Assembly (NCBI RefSeq): GCF_027913215.1
Contig: NZ_CP115780.1
Span: forward strand, 62,001 to 126,000
Length of the DNA stretch: 64,000 nucleotides
From: Paracoccus aerodenitrificans
GTDB lineage: Bacteria; Pseudomonadota; Alphaproteobacteria; Rhodobacterales; Rhodobacteraceae
Reading direction: 5' to 3'
Of this stretch, positions 1-9,081 are shown piece after piece (position 1 is the stretch's first letter; every line of letters begins with the position of its first letter). The position numbers and the translations under genes were made by a program. A model generated the notes under the pieces. It saw only the letters and a list, made by a program, of their open reading frames with translations, ran no database searches and was not told the DNA's origin.

Positions 1-890
1 ATGTGTTCCTGTGTACGCAAATATGCATACATCTGGTATAGATACCCGCTTCGCAAGATTTCGTCCCTGTGGTTCGATCTGGTCAGAATTCGGGTGAACT
101 TGGTGTCGATGACCACGTGACGTTCGGTTTCGGGATGGGTCAGTTCGATGTCGGTCTGCATGCCAGGAAGGATCGCGGACAGGCCTGGGGTTGTGCCGGA
201 CACAGGCCAAGCGAGGCGTCGCCCCTGGGCAATGGACCACCCCTCTGGCTTCAGGGCTATACGGAGCGCATTGCCGATGGCGCGTTCGAAGAGACGGCGG
301 ATCAGGTGCTCGGTCGTCTCATCACCGGGCTGTAGCGAGGCCCCTTTGGTTTCGGTCGGTATCGTCCCATCGAAGACCATCCGGGCAAGTGCCACCATCA
401 TTCTGTCCGCATTCTCGTTCCTGCCTATCTGGTCGGTCGCCAGTTCGGCGCGAGAGGGCCTGCGCGCCGAGACGCCCGCGCGCGCGAAATCCGCCGCGAG
501 GCTGCGACAACGATGTCCGGTCTCCCGGGCGGAGACTCGGGCAGAGAGACGTTCAAGCGCAGCGCGAACCAGCCTGTTTCGAGGCGTGTCCATGACATGC
601 TCTTCGAACCGGCAGGCGATCTGACCGCGCTCCATGAGCTGGCCCGCCTCTGTCGCCAGCATGTCGATGCGACCGCGTACACGCGGCAGAACTGCTGTCC
701 GCGCCTGGTAGCCACGGCTCAGGTTGCGGTGAAGTCGATCTTCGACCACGTGGGCCATCAGGCGGCCGATGAGATCCGGCAAGTCCTGGGCCTGCTCGAC
801 ATCGCGCTCGAATCGACCCTGGAGTTGAACGAGATCCGCGGCATAGAGAAACAAGATCCAGATGTTGCGAAGCGGAATCTCGGAGGCCAT
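1..890 (-). CDS. mcrC: McrC-like subunit of McrBC restriction system (partial, C-terminus beyond window)
   Basis: The frame is open from an ATG at 890 to the window edge, about 296 residues, with no stop. McrC is the nuclease partner that McrB recruits to cut modified DNA. The N-terminus has the McrC-type layout (IPLRNIWILFLYAADL), a middle segment resembles the conserved HVMDTPRNRLVRAAL stretch, and near the edge there is a PD-(D/E)XK nuclease core: an acidic residue in MQTDIEL followed by VVIDTKF. The start overlaps the mcrB stop in a TGATG arrangement, so the two are translationally coupled. Only the extreme C-terminus is missing, by window truncation rather than mutation. Assignment relies on the partner gene and the nuclease core. 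Confidence 0.85.
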   Translation of the reverse strand, partial: MASEIPLRNIWILFLYAADLVQLQGRFERDVEQAQDLPDLIGRLMAHVVEDRLHRNLSRGYQARTAVLPRVRGRIDMLATEAGQLMERGQIACRFEEHVMDTPRNRLVRAALERLSARVSARETGHRCRSLAADFARAGVSARRPSRAELATDQIGRNENADRMMVALARMVFDGTIPTETKGASLQPGDETTEHLIRRLFERAIGNALRIALKPEGWSIAQGRRLAWPVSGTTPGLSAILPGMQTDIELTHPETERHVVIDTKFTRILTRSNHRDEILRSGYLYQMYAYLRTQEH

Positions 891-2692
891 CAGAGCCCGT
901 CGCGCAGCCGCGCCTTTGCTTCGGCAGCCCTCTCGGGCGCATCAAACCAGTATTCGTCGAGCAGCGGTCCGATCTCCGTTTCTATCACGTCGTTGAACCA
1001 GCCCTTCGGATCGGCCAGCGGCTCGGTTGGCGTGATGTAGGAGTGGCCGACGCGGAACTGCTGACCTAGAGTCCTGTCGCCGGATATCTCGTCGTTCAGC
1101 GCCGTCATGCGCGCCCGGATCAGATCCACCATGTCGCTGTCGAGCCCGCGATCCGCGCACCATGCGGCCCAGGAATCGTTCAGCATGGGCTCGAGCGAGA
1201 TGAAGGCGAAGCGCCGCCGAAGCGCCAGATCTACGAGTGCCAGCGAGCGGTCGGCCACGTTCATCGTACCGATGATGTAGAGATTGTCCGGGACATGCAC
1301 GCGCTCGCCTGGCTGTTTTCGGTAGGCGAGCTCGATCGCGTCAGCGCGGCTGCGCTTGGTGTTCTCGAGTAGTGTCAGCATCTCGCCGAAGACCTGAGCC
1401 GGGTTGCCGCGATTGATCTCCTCGATGATGAGTAAATGCGCGATGTCGGGCTGGGCGCGGGCGGCCTCCACCACCTGCAGGAACACACCGTCGGTGATCA
1501 CAAGACCCGCTGAGCTGGGCCGATAGCCTCGCACGAAATCCTCGTAAGAGAGCGACGGATGGAACTGGACCGAGCGCAGTTGCTCGGGCTTCGGCGTGCG
1601 TCGCCCGATCAGCGCCTTTGCCAGGCGCTTCGCGAGCCAAGTTTTGCCGGTGCCTGGCGCACCCTGAAGGATCAGGTTCTTCTTATCCTCCAAGCGTGCA
1701 ATCAGTTTCGCGAGCGCGCCACGCGACAAGAACCCGCCCTCGGCAATGATGTCGTCGATGCCATAGGGCTCGATCGGAGGCGCATCTGTCTCGCCGTCCG
1801 CCTGCTCCTCCTCCTCGATCAGGGTGAGGGGTTCGAGGTCCTCGGCGTACTTTTCGGCCCAGTAGGGATGCGCCAGGAACCGTGCCAGGTCCTGGTTTTC
1901 TCCGTCGAAGGCGAATGCCACCAGTTGCCTCGCCATGTCGTCGTCCTCAAAGCGCGCCCTGGCGACAGTCGTGCGGTAGGTATAAAAGAACCACTCGCGT
2001 GGCGGGTCGACTTCTTCCCAGGCGACATCGACAGTCTTCCCGTCCCCCGGATTGCCAGTAATCGTGCCAATCGCCTTGATGCGCATGGCGCTGACCGGTC
2101 GCCCTCGGTTCTCGAACGGCACATCGTTCTTGCGCGTGTAAGTCGCCTTGATCGCGATCCGGTCGCCCTGCTTCATCTGTTTCACGAGATGTGAGAACTT
2201 GTCGTCATAGCCATTCTGCCAGATGCCTTCACCAAGGAAGCGTGGGGTCTGGTCGCCTTCGTCCCATGCTGCACCGACGAACCAGTAGTTGATGCCTTCC
2301 GGGACGATATCGCCTTCCGGTGCCTGGTCTTCGTCTTCATCAGCCTTGAGTGCTGCATGCTCTTGTCTGAAGATCTCGACGGCGAGGTCATCCGTCATTT
2401 CGATGGAACCACCCGCATCGGTCAGGGCCCAAATGCCGCGCTTCGGGGAATAGAGGTAGCCGGCCTTAACAAGGTAGAACCGTGCCCAGGCAACCCGATT
2501 GTTGAACTTCGGCTGCCCGTTTTTGTTGGTCTGGTTCAGGAAGTCGTCCGGTACTTCATGTCGCTGCGCGATTTCTTGGAAGACCTGTTTCGGGCGCGCC
2601 CGCCCCCCAAGATCGCGCAAGACCTCAAGGACCGGCGCGAAGTAGCTGACGAACTGCGGAACGCCTTCAATTTTCTGCTCGAAAAGTTTCAC
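890..2692 (-). CDS. mcrB: McrB-like AAA+ GTPase with Mrr-type N-terminus and EVE-like domain
   Basis: A 600-residue motor and recognition subunit of a type IV (modification-dependent) restriction enzyme. Residues about 15-95 form a winged-helix region of the Mrr N-terminal type. Residues about 130-280 look like an EVE/PUA-like module (INYWFVGAAWDEG, LGEGIWQNGYDDKF), the kind of fold that reads modified bases. The AAA+ domain has Walker A GAPGTGKT near 344-351, Walker B LLIIEEINRGNPAQVFGE, and the McrB signature GTMNVADRSLALVDLALRRRF. It is followed at once by mcrC with overlapping stop and start codons. The recognition half differs from E. coli McrB, so the modified base recognised cannot be stated. 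Confidence 0.9.
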   Translation of the reverse strand: MKLFEQKIEGVPQFVSYFAPVLEVLRDLGGRARPKQVFQEIAQRHEVPDDFLNQTNKNGQPKFNNRVAWARFYLVKAGYLYSPKRGIWALTDAGGSIEMTDDLAVEIFRQEHAALKADEDEDQAPEGDIVPEGINYWFVGAAWDEGDQTPRFLGEGIWQNGYDDKFSHLVKQMKQGDRIAIKATYTRKNDVPFENRGRPVSAMRIKAIGTITGNPGDGKTVDVAWEEVDPPREWFFYTYRTTVARARFEDDDMARQLVAFAFDGENQDLARFLAHPYWAEKYAEDLEPLTLIEEEEQADGETDAPPIEPYGIDDIIAEGGFLSRGALAKLIARLEDKKNLILQGAPGTGKTWLAKRLAKALIGRRTPKPEQLRSVQFHPSLSYEDFVRGYRPSSAGLVITDGVFLQVVEAARAQPDIAHLLIIEEINRGNPAQVFGEMLTLLENTKRSRADAIELAYRKQPGERVHVPDNLYIIGTMNVADRSLALVDLALRRRFAFISLEPMLNDSWAAWCADRGLDSDMVDLIRARMTALNDEISGDRTLGQQFRVGHSYITPTEPLADPKGWFNDVIETEIGPLLDEYWFDAPERAAEAKARLRDGL

Positions 2693-3015
2693 ACCTGTCC
2701 CCGGGTTTTTCAGGAAATTCCGACCAGTACACCCGATGGCTGAGATCTTTGCAATTGGGTCGGGACTTCGGGTTTCCTCGATTACCTACTGCTGACCTTC
2801 GCGTATCCAATTTTTCTGCGCGATGTCACGAAAGGCCGGTTCGGGGAACTGCGTTGCAGCGATGACCGTCCTGGCGAATGTCGGCTGTGGGCCGGACTTA
2901 CACCGCTGAATGTTGAAGATATTCAAGGCGACGCTCGACTTGTATCAGTCGCCGCGTGATCTCGCGACGCCGTTGATTCTGCCATCACCAATGCCCCTGG
3001 CAGGCGCGGCGTGGC
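2693..3015. other. 323-base intergenic stretch
   Basis: This gap lies between the start of mcrB and the end of the GtrA-like gene. I see no convincing coding frame, RNA gene or strong terminator. It must hold the mcrBC promoter on the minus strand, but no confident -35/-10 pair stands out. Confidence 0.4.
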
Positions 3016-3402
3016 CTATCGTGCGTGACCGCTCCCTGCAAACGCCCAAGTGCGCGACAGGATGAACGTACAGGCAGCCGCAAAGGCGGTCGAGATCAGA
3101 ACGGCAGCTTCGAGACGAAACAAGCCGATGCCCTGCAATAGGAACAGGACAATTTCATTTGCTAGAAATCCGATTGCCGCCACCATAGCGAATCGTCCGA
3201 AAGTCTGGGTCGCGGACGAACCATGTCCGGCGAAGGTGAACAGATGGTGACCAGAGAAACTGACCATGAAGGCAATCAGGAAAGCAACAGTGTTGCTGAT
3301 CAGCGGAAGCATGCCAAACCAGACAAGGCCGATCGCGACGCCCAGATGGACAAGGGTCGCCAGGCCCCCGGTCAGGGCGAACCGCGCGACCGCGCCTAGC
3401 AT
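3016..3402 (-). CDS. GtrA-like family membrane protein
   Basis: 128 residues with four predicted membrane segments and the GtrA family pattern (RFALTGGLATLVHLGVAIGL, LIAFMVSFSGHHLFTF, GFLANEIVLFLLQ, CTFILSRTWAF). GtrA proteins are thought to flip undecaprenyl-phosphate-linked sugars across the inner membrane. An upstream in-frame extension lacks the family pattern, and the ATG at 3402 overlaps the end of the glycosyltransferase gene by 7 bases, which fits an operon. It is the last gene of a three-gene glycosylation operon. Confidence 0.85.
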   Translation of the reverse strand: MLGAVARFALTGGLATLVHLGVAIGLVWFGMLPLISNTVAFLIAFMVSFSGHHLFTFAGHGSSATQTFGRFAMVAAIGFLANEIVLFLLQGIGLFRLEAAVLISTAFAAACTFILSRTWAFAGSGHAR

Positions 3403-4412
3403 TCGGATGACGCGGCAATCGTGACATCCTCGGCGATCAGATAGCCGGGGCGACCTTTCACCTCGCTGAAGACCCGCGCCAGATATTCGCCCAACACACC
3501 GATGGACATCAACTGGATGCCACTGAAAAAGAAGATCGCCACTGCCAGCGTGGACCAGCCGGGCACAGCATGGCCGAGCAGCAGCGTGCGGCCGGCTAGA
3601 AACAGCCCGTAGAAGATCGACAGCATGGCAAGGATCATTCCGATGCCGGTCCACATGCGCAACGGCCAGTCGGTGAAAGCGGTCAGCCCGGTCATGCCCA
3701 GTCTCAGCAGTTCGCGGAAGCGGAACTTGGTGCTACCCCCGCCGCGTGGCTGCAACTCGACCGGGATGGCAAGCGAGCGGAAACCGACCCAGGCATAAAG
3801 CCCCTTCATGAAGCGATTGCTTTCGGGCAGCGCGCAAAGCGCATCGACCACCTTTCGATCCATCAGCCGGAAGTCCCGCGCTCCGGCAGGCATTGACACC
3901 TCGCTGCCGATATTCAGGAAGCGGTAAAAAGCGGCGGTACAGCGGCGCTTCAACCAGCTTTCATCATCACGATGGGCGCGGACGGCGTAGACAATCTCAT
4001 AGCCTTCTCGGTAGCGCTCCAGCATCGTATCGACATAGCGCAAAGGCTCTTGCAGGTCGGCGTCGAGAATTACCACGGCTTTGCCCGTCGCATGACGCAG
4101 CCCAGCCATGATCGCCTGTTCCTTGCCGAAATTGCGCGACAGACGCAGCAGGCGAACCGGCAGGTCCCATTGGCCGGATGTGACCAGTTCCAGCGTTTCG
4201 TCGCTGCTGCCGTCATCGACGACAACGATCTCGGAATGCGGCACCAGCCTGTACGCCTTGCGCGACACCCGTGTCAGCGTTTCCTCGATTGTTTCTGCCT
4301 CGTTATATGCCGGAATGACAAAGGATAGATCGGGCGCCAATGGCCCTGAATCGAGCATGCGTGGCGTCATGTTTGCCGTTTCGCGAGTGATATCCTGCAT
4401 GCGGCCCATCAT
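3396..4412 (-). CDS. GT2-family polyprenyl-phosphate glycosyltransferase (GtrB/ArnC-like)
   Basis: 338 residues. The N-terminal GT-A domain starts LSFVIPAYNEAETIEETL and has VVVDDGSSDETLE and the DxD-like VVILDADLQEPL, as in DPM1/GtrB/ArnC enzymes that move a sugar from a nucleotide donor to a polyprenyl phosphate. Two C-terminal membrane segments (MWTGIGMILAMLSIFYGLFLAG and LAVAIFFFSGIQLMSIGVLGEYLARV) complete the usual family layout. Its ATG forms an ATGA overlap with the stop of the upstream ArnT-like gene, which supports this start. The sugar is not determinable, but the ArnT partner suggests a lipid A or cell-envelope modification. Confidence 0.9.
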   Translation of the reverse strand: MMGRMQDITRETANMTPRMLDSGPLAPDLSFVIPAYNEAETIEETLTRVSRKAYRLVPHSEIVVVDDGSSDETLELVTSGQWDLPVRLLRLSRNFGKEQAIMAGLRHATGKAVVILDADLQEPLRYVDTMLERYREGYEIVYAVRAHRDDESWLKRRCTAAFYRFLNIGSEVSMPAGARDFRLMDRKVVDALCALPESNRFMKGLYAWVGFRSLAIPVELQPRGGGSTKFRFRELLRLGMTGLTAFTDWPLRMWTGIGMILAMLSIFYGLFLAGRTLLLGHAVPGWSTLAVAIFFFSGIQLMSIGVLGEYLARVFSEVKGRPGYLIAEDVTIAASSEC

Positions 4413-5980
4413 TTCACCTCGTTCGTCGGCTGGGTGACAAACAGGACATGCCGCCCATATTTGCCCAGATTTTCAAGACCCAATGTCGCCGCCTCCGACG
4501 CCATGTCCGGAGGCACCGAGAAAGCCACCGGTGCACCGCTGCCGGCCAGTCGCGCGAAGTCTTCGAGATCGATGGCACGCGCTTTGCCCTGGGAATAGAA
4601 TTCGGCCGAGTAGCTGCGCCCGCCGAGGATATAAAGCGGCGCACCGGGCATCGCTGCGCTAGCGACCGCGACGAGCCCCTTGTCGGATTTCAATCGGATC
4701 TTCTGCGGCGCGAAAGCCGCGCCCGAGGTCAGCGCCAGGAAAAAAGCGAAGATTACCGATGTCGCGATGGCAAATCCTGTTCGAGCTGCACGGCTCGGTT
4801 GAGCCTCGAACACCTGCGTGAACAGCACCACCAGCAAGACAGCTGCAGCCGGCAAGCCGGGCAGGACATAGGCGGCAAGAATATTTGATGCAGGCGTGAA
4901 CAGCAGCAAAGGCGACAACGTCCAGAGCAACAGATAACCCAGCCAGCCCGAGCGATCCCGTCGAAACATCGTGACCGTCTTGCCGAAGCGGGTCAGTAGC
5001 AAGGTGGCAACCAAGCTCCAAGGCAGGGCAGCCATCTGCCAGAACAGCCAGATCATGCCCTTGGCTTCCCGATGGCCAGACCCGTACAGATCACCCTGCC
5101 AGCCGGGGGTTAGGAAACGCTGAACATGCTCTCCGATCAGGAAGTAGCGCAGGAAACCGGGCGTGGCGATTTCGGCGGCGACATACCAAGGCGCGGCCAG
5201 CGCTGTCAGTAATACCATGCCGCGCGCCCATGGCAGCAGGCGCAGCAGGTGCCAGTTCCATGTCAGGGCCAGCCACAGCATCAAGGGAATGCCGCTCAGC
5301 ACAACCGCCACCGGCCCCTTGGCCAGCATACCAATTGCCAGCCCTAGAAAGACGCCATAACCCCAACGACTGTTGCCACCTCCGACCGCCTGCCAGAACC
5401 CGACCATGACGAGCGTCGTGCAAAGAACCATCGGCATGTCGGTCATCACGAAACCCGAAGCGCCAAAGAACATCGCCATCGTCGCCAGCACCGCCATGGC
5501 AACCAACGCCGTATTGCGCCCGACGGTATCACGCACCCACAGCCAGACGAGAAACAGAACCGCCAGCGCGGTCAGCAGGATCGGCAACCGAGCGGCCACT
5601 TCGTTCACGCCGAACAACTGCATCCCCCCTGCCGACAGCCAGGTATGCAGCGGCGGCTTGCCCCAGAACGGCACGCCATAGTCGAATTGCGGTGTCAGCC
5701 AGTTCCCGGTTTCAACCATCTTGCGGGCGATTTCGCCGTAACGGGCCTCGGTCGTGTCGGTGAAAGGTACGGCAAACATTGCCCAGAGCCGCAGGAGCCC
5801 GAATCCCGTCAGAACTGCCACCAGAAACCGGCGGGTCGGGCCATCCAACTGCATATCACGCAGCGTCGGTCTCACATTTGGGCGGGTTCGGGCCACTGCC
5901 GCGTGGAGGGGCACATGGGCCTCATCTATTATTGTCATTTTGTCCTGCTCGATAGGCTGACGGTTCGTGTCAGCCGCCAT
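4409..5980 (-). CDS. ArnT-like (GT39/PMT_2) membrane glycosyltransferase
   Basis: 523 residues, strongly hydrophobic in the first 400. It has the ArnT/PMT motif FTDTTEARYGEIARKMVETG followed by WLTPQFDYGVPFWGKPPLHTWL in the first periplasmic loop, where the acidic residue is catalytic in this family. The enzyme transfers a sugar from a polyprenyl-phosphate carrier to an envelope acceptor such as lipid A on the periplasmic side. It leads the operon (ArnT-like, GtrB-like, GtrA-like), divergent from a two-component system. Met1 or Met15 (MTIIDEAH) could be the start. The acceptor is unproven. Confidence 0.85.
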   Translation of the reverse strand: MAADTNRQPIEQDKMTIIDEAHVPLHAAVARTRPNVRPTLRDMQLDGPTRRFLVAVLTGFGLLRLWAMFAVPFTDTTEARYGEIARKMVETGNWLTPQFDYGVPFWGKPPLHTWLSAGGMQLFGVNEVAARLPILLTALAVLFLVWLWVRDTVGRNTALVAMAVLATMAMFFGASGFVMTDMPMVLCTTLVMVGFWQAVGGGNSRWGYGVFLGLAIGMLAKGPVAVVLSGIPLMLWLALTWNWHLLRLLPWARGMVLLTALAAPWYVAAEIATPGFLRYFLIGEHVQRFLTPGWQGDLYGSGHREAKGMIWLFWQMAALPWSLVATLLLTRFGKTVTMFRRDRSGWLGYLLLWTLSPLLLFTPASNILAAYVLPGLPAAAVLLVVLFTQVFEAQPSRAARTGFAIATSVIFAFFLALTSGAAFAPQKIRLKSDKGLVAVASAAMPGAPLYILGGRSYSAEFYSQGKARAIDLEDFARLAGSGAPVAFSVPPDMASEAATLGLENLGKYGRHVLFVTQPTNEVK

Positions 5981-6103
5981 CTATCAAGAACGATCTGTCA
6001 GGGGTGTTGCCGGAACTATACCAATCCGTAATGTCCCGACGTCTTGACCCAAACGCACAGCGGGCTATCCCTGCGGGCAGACAAGATATGGAAAGCAGCA
6101 GCC

Positions 6104-6775
6104 ATGCGCGTCCTTGTGGTCGAGGACCATGCCGAAACGGCCGACTACATCGCCTCCAGCCTCCGGGCGCAGGGGCATCTGGTCGATCATTGCGACAATG
6201 GCCGCGAAGGTTTCCTGTCGGCGCTGGACAACAGTTATGACGTGATGATCTTTGACCGCATGTTGCCAGGTCTGGATGGGCTGACCCTGATCAAATCCGT
6301 GCGCGGCGCAGGAGTCGAGACGCCGATCCTGATCCTTTCGGCGATGGACGGGATCGACGACCGGGTCGAGGGGCTTGAGGCGGGATCGGACGACTATCTC
6401 GTCAAGCCATTCTCGTTTCAGGAACTATCAGCGCGGCTGGCGGCGCTGACTCGCAGGCCGCCACTGAAAGCCGAGGAAACCGTCTTACAGGTGGCCGACC
6501 TGGAAATGAACCTGATCCGCCGTACGGTCACGCGGGCAGGCATTTCTCTGGACCTGCAACCACGCGAGTTCCGCCTGCTGGAATATCTGATGCGCAATGC
6601 CGGCCGGGTACTGACCCGCACGATGCTGCTGGAATCGGTCTGGGATTTCCATTTCGATCCCAAGACCAACGTCGTCGAGACCCATATCAGTCGATTGCGT
6701 AACAAAGTGGACAGGCCCTTCGAGATCGAGTTGATCCATACCGTCCGCGGTGCCGGGTATAGCCTGCATGGCTAG
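6104..6775 (+). CDS. OmpR/PhoB-family response regulator
   Basis: 223 residues. The receiver domain begins MRVLVVEDHAETADYI, with phosphoacceptor Asp in DVMIFDRMLPGLDGL and switch Lys in DDYLVKPFSFQEL. The C-terminal winged helix has DLQPREFRLLEYLMRNAGRVLTR and ends with VRGAGYSL. The ATG at 6104 begins exactly at the receiver fold; an upstream in-frame Met would add 20 unrelated residues. The sensor kinase follows directly. The divergent ArnT/GtrB/GtrA operon is a likely target, as with PmrAB-type systems, but that is inference. Confidence 0.92.
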   Translation: MRVLVVEDHAETADYIASSLRAQGHLVDHCDNGREGFLSALDNSYDVMIFDRMLPGLDGLTLIKSVRGAGVETPILILSAMDGIDDRVEGLEAGSDDYLVKPFSFQELSARLAALTRRPPLKAEETVLQVADLEMNLIRRTVTRAGISLDLQPREFRLLEYLMRNAGRVLTRTMLLESVWDFHFDPKTNVVETHISRLRNKVDRPFEIELIHTVRGAGYSLHG

Positions 6776-6785
6776 GGCCGGCGGC

Positions 6786-8177
6786 ATGTCTCGCTTCCTG
6801 CGCTCGACCTCGGCGCGGTTGTCTCTGCGTTTTGCCGCACTTTACGCCATCATCACTGCCCTCGTCTTTGGTCTGACCTACCACTTCGCGGATCGCGAAA
6901 TCAGCGAATGGGTACTAGACCAACTTGCGGACGATTCAGCCGGTTTTGCCAATCTTTACGAAAGCGAAGGTCTGGACGGGGTTCAGGCAAAGCTTGGCGG
7001 ATTTGCCGGGTTCAATTTCGAGGATTATCGGATCTATCTGCTTCAGGACGCGGATGGCAACGTTCTGACCGGAAATGTCGATGCCATCGACTGGCAGGGC
7101 AGCAGCGGCTACGTCCCGGTCAATGCAATCCAAGCCGAAAAGCCCCGTTATGACGATGTGACAGGCTACCTGCTTCATTCGGCGCAGCTCGGCCCGAACC
7201 GGCTGACATTGGGCACAAGCACCTATTTTCTTGAAGAGCTGCGCGAGGTTTTAGGTCGCGGATTCCTTGCAGGTTTTATCCTCTTGCTGCTTACCGGTTT
7301 ACTGGCCGGGGTCATTGTCGGCCGCAGAACCGAACGGCGGCTGACCCGGATCTCCACGACGCTGAAATCAGTGGCATTGGGGCAATTGGATCGACGCGTC
7401 CCCGTCACTGGCAGCGATGGCGATGACCTTGCCCGTATGGCAGATGAAATCAACCGCACCATCGCACAGCTTCAGCAGATGGTCGAAAGCCAGAAACAGA
7501 TTTCGGCCGATATCGCCCATGACCTTCGCACGCCCATGCAACGCCTGCGACAACGGCTGGATGTGCTTCTGAATGCGCCCGACCTGACTTCCGAGATCAG
7601 GGAAGATGCGGAACAAGCCGTGGAGATCGCCGACGATCTGATCGAGACATTCCACGCCCTGCTGCGGATCGGGCAGATCGAATCCGGTCAGCGGTCAGGT
7701 CGGTTTACCGCAGCCCCGCTTGCCCCGATCCTCGCCCGGATCGAAGACGCCTACGGCCCCGTCGCCGAAGAAAACGGTCAAACGCTGAGGTTTGACATCG
7801 AAGATCAGGACGCGATGGTTCAGGGCGATCAGCAACTCCTGACCCAGATGATCGCAAATCTCGTTGAAAACGCCCTGCGTCACTGTTCATCAGGTACGCG
7901 GATCGAGGTAACGCTGTCGAGGGTGGATGACAGCGCCCTGCTTCAGGTTTCCGACAATGGTCCGGGCATCCCCACAGCAGAACGCGACAAGGTTTTCCGC
8001 CGTTTCTATCGCCTCGAGAAGAGTCGCACGACCCCGGGCAATGGCTTGGGACTCAGCATGGTCAGGGCGATTGCCGAATTGCATGGCGCGGTGTTGACAC
8101 TGAACGATAATCATCCGGGCCTGCGCGTTCTGGTCTCGTTTCCGCCTATTGCTCGCGAAGATTACGAACCCCGCTGA
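6786..8177 (+). CDS. Sensor histidine kinase
   Basis: About 463 residues. A first membrane helix (LRFAALYAIITALVFGLTYHF) and a second near residue 160 (GFLAGFILLLLTGLLAGVIVG) bracket a periplasmic sensor region. HAMP follows, then the H-box with phosphoacceptor His in SADIAHDLRTPMQRLRQRL, the N-box LVENALRH, and G-boxes DNGPGIP and GNGLGLSM. ATG 6786 is chosen because AGGG lies about 8 bases upstream; an in-frame ATG at 6768 that overlaps the regulator is possible. The ligand is unknown. Confidence 0.9.
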   Translation: MSRFLRSTSARLSLRFAALYAIITALVFGLTYHFADREISEWVLDQLADDSAGFANLYESEGLDGVQAKLGGFAGFNFEDYRIYLLQDADGNVLTGNVDAIDWQGSSGYVPVNAIQAEKPRYDDVTGYLLHSAQLGPNRLTLGTSTYFLEELREVLGRGFLAGFILLLLTGLLAGVIVGRRTERRLTRISTTLKSVALGQLDRRVPVTGSDGDDLARMADEINRTIAQLQQMVESQKQISADIAHDLRTPMQRLRQRLDVLLNAPDLTSEIREDAEQAVEIADDLIETFHALLRIGQIESGQRSGRFTAAPLAPILARIEDAYGPVAEENGQTLRFDIEDQDAMVQGDQQLLTQMIANLVENALRHCSSGTRIEVTLSRVDDSALLQVSDNGPGIPTAERDKVFRRFYRLEKSRTTPGNGLGLSMVRAIAELHGAVLTLNDNHPGLRVLVSFPPIAREDYEPR

Positions 8178-8698
8178 TTTCTATCGTTTTTGGGTTCGCT
8201 GTTATGCTACGGCTGCGAATGGCAGGATGCATCCGAACAATGCCGCACTTGATGCGTTGCACCGCCGACCTCCGCACCTCCCCCGACCTTCTTCAGCCCT
8301 CGCAACCGCTGTGCTGATTCCGCACCCGCGACGAGCGGTATCAAGGTCACAGATCAATGACTTCCACCGGCCAAGAATTGCTGCGACGAACATGAATGGC
8401 TGGTTTGGTGACGCCACATAGTGGCGCCGAGACTATATCGAATGGCAGTAAAGGGCCGGGCGTGCCATGTCGCTCTGCCAGGATGGTCACACGGCCTGCC
8501 GCACCGCCGCATGACCGCATCGAGCCCACTTTGACCGATGCTGCGTAAAGGATGTATCGCTGCTTTCGAGGGCGGTAGAAAACCTGCTTGATCGCAGCCG
8601 CGATGCGGAGGGAAAGCAGCGCCGAGTTGTCGGAACGCGTGAACCAAAAGGCGATCTAATCGAACGATTCAGCGCTTCACCCCGTCTGCGGCTGCCTC
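8178..8698. other. 521-base region without a supported gene
   Basis: The stretch between the histidine kinase and ynfA holds only short frames with atypical composition. I recognise no conserved protein, RNA or IS end. It may contain decayed sequence at the boundary between the envelope operon and the mercury operon. Confidence 0.4.
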
Positions 8699-9025
8699 TC
8701 AAATACTGCGCGGTGCCCAGAGAATAATACCCGCACCGACAAGGCAAATGACCGCTCCAACTACATCCCATTGATCCGGGCGATGCCCTTCTACGCCCCA
8801 TAGCCACAGCAGGGACGATACGATGTAAACGCCACCGTAGACTGCATAGGCGCGGCCCGCCTGATCGGCGGGGCTGAGCGCCAGTAGCCAGGCGAAAGCG
8901 GCAAGGGACAGCATGCCCGGTGCCAACCAAAACACGCTCTTGTCCAGCCGGAACCAGGCCCAGAAAGCAAAGCATCCGGCAATTTCGGCCAGCGCAGCGG
9001 CGAAGTAGATAAGAACCGTCTTCAT
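8699..9025 (-). CDS. ynfA: YnfA/UPF0060 small multidrug-type membrane protein
   Basis: 108 residues with four membrane segments: [60 protein letters not shown] and [18 protein letters not shown]. This matches the YnfA (UPF0060) family, whose usual length is about 108, so the second ATG (9025) is preferred over 9037. The function is not firmly known; the fold resembles small drug/metabolite exporters. It sits downstream of merA and the second disulfide reductase on the same strand, and is probably the tail of the mercury operon. Confidence 0.88.
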   Translation of the reverse strand: MKTVLIYFAAALAEIAGCFAFWAWFRLDKSVFWLAPGMLSLAAFAWLLALSPADQAGRAYAVYGGVYIVSSLLWLWGVEGHRPDQWDVVGAVICLVGAGIILWAPRSI

Positions 9026-9081
9026 CGGGCCAGACATACGTTCCGAGGAGGATCGGGTCTATTGCGAAAAATCTTTCAAAT

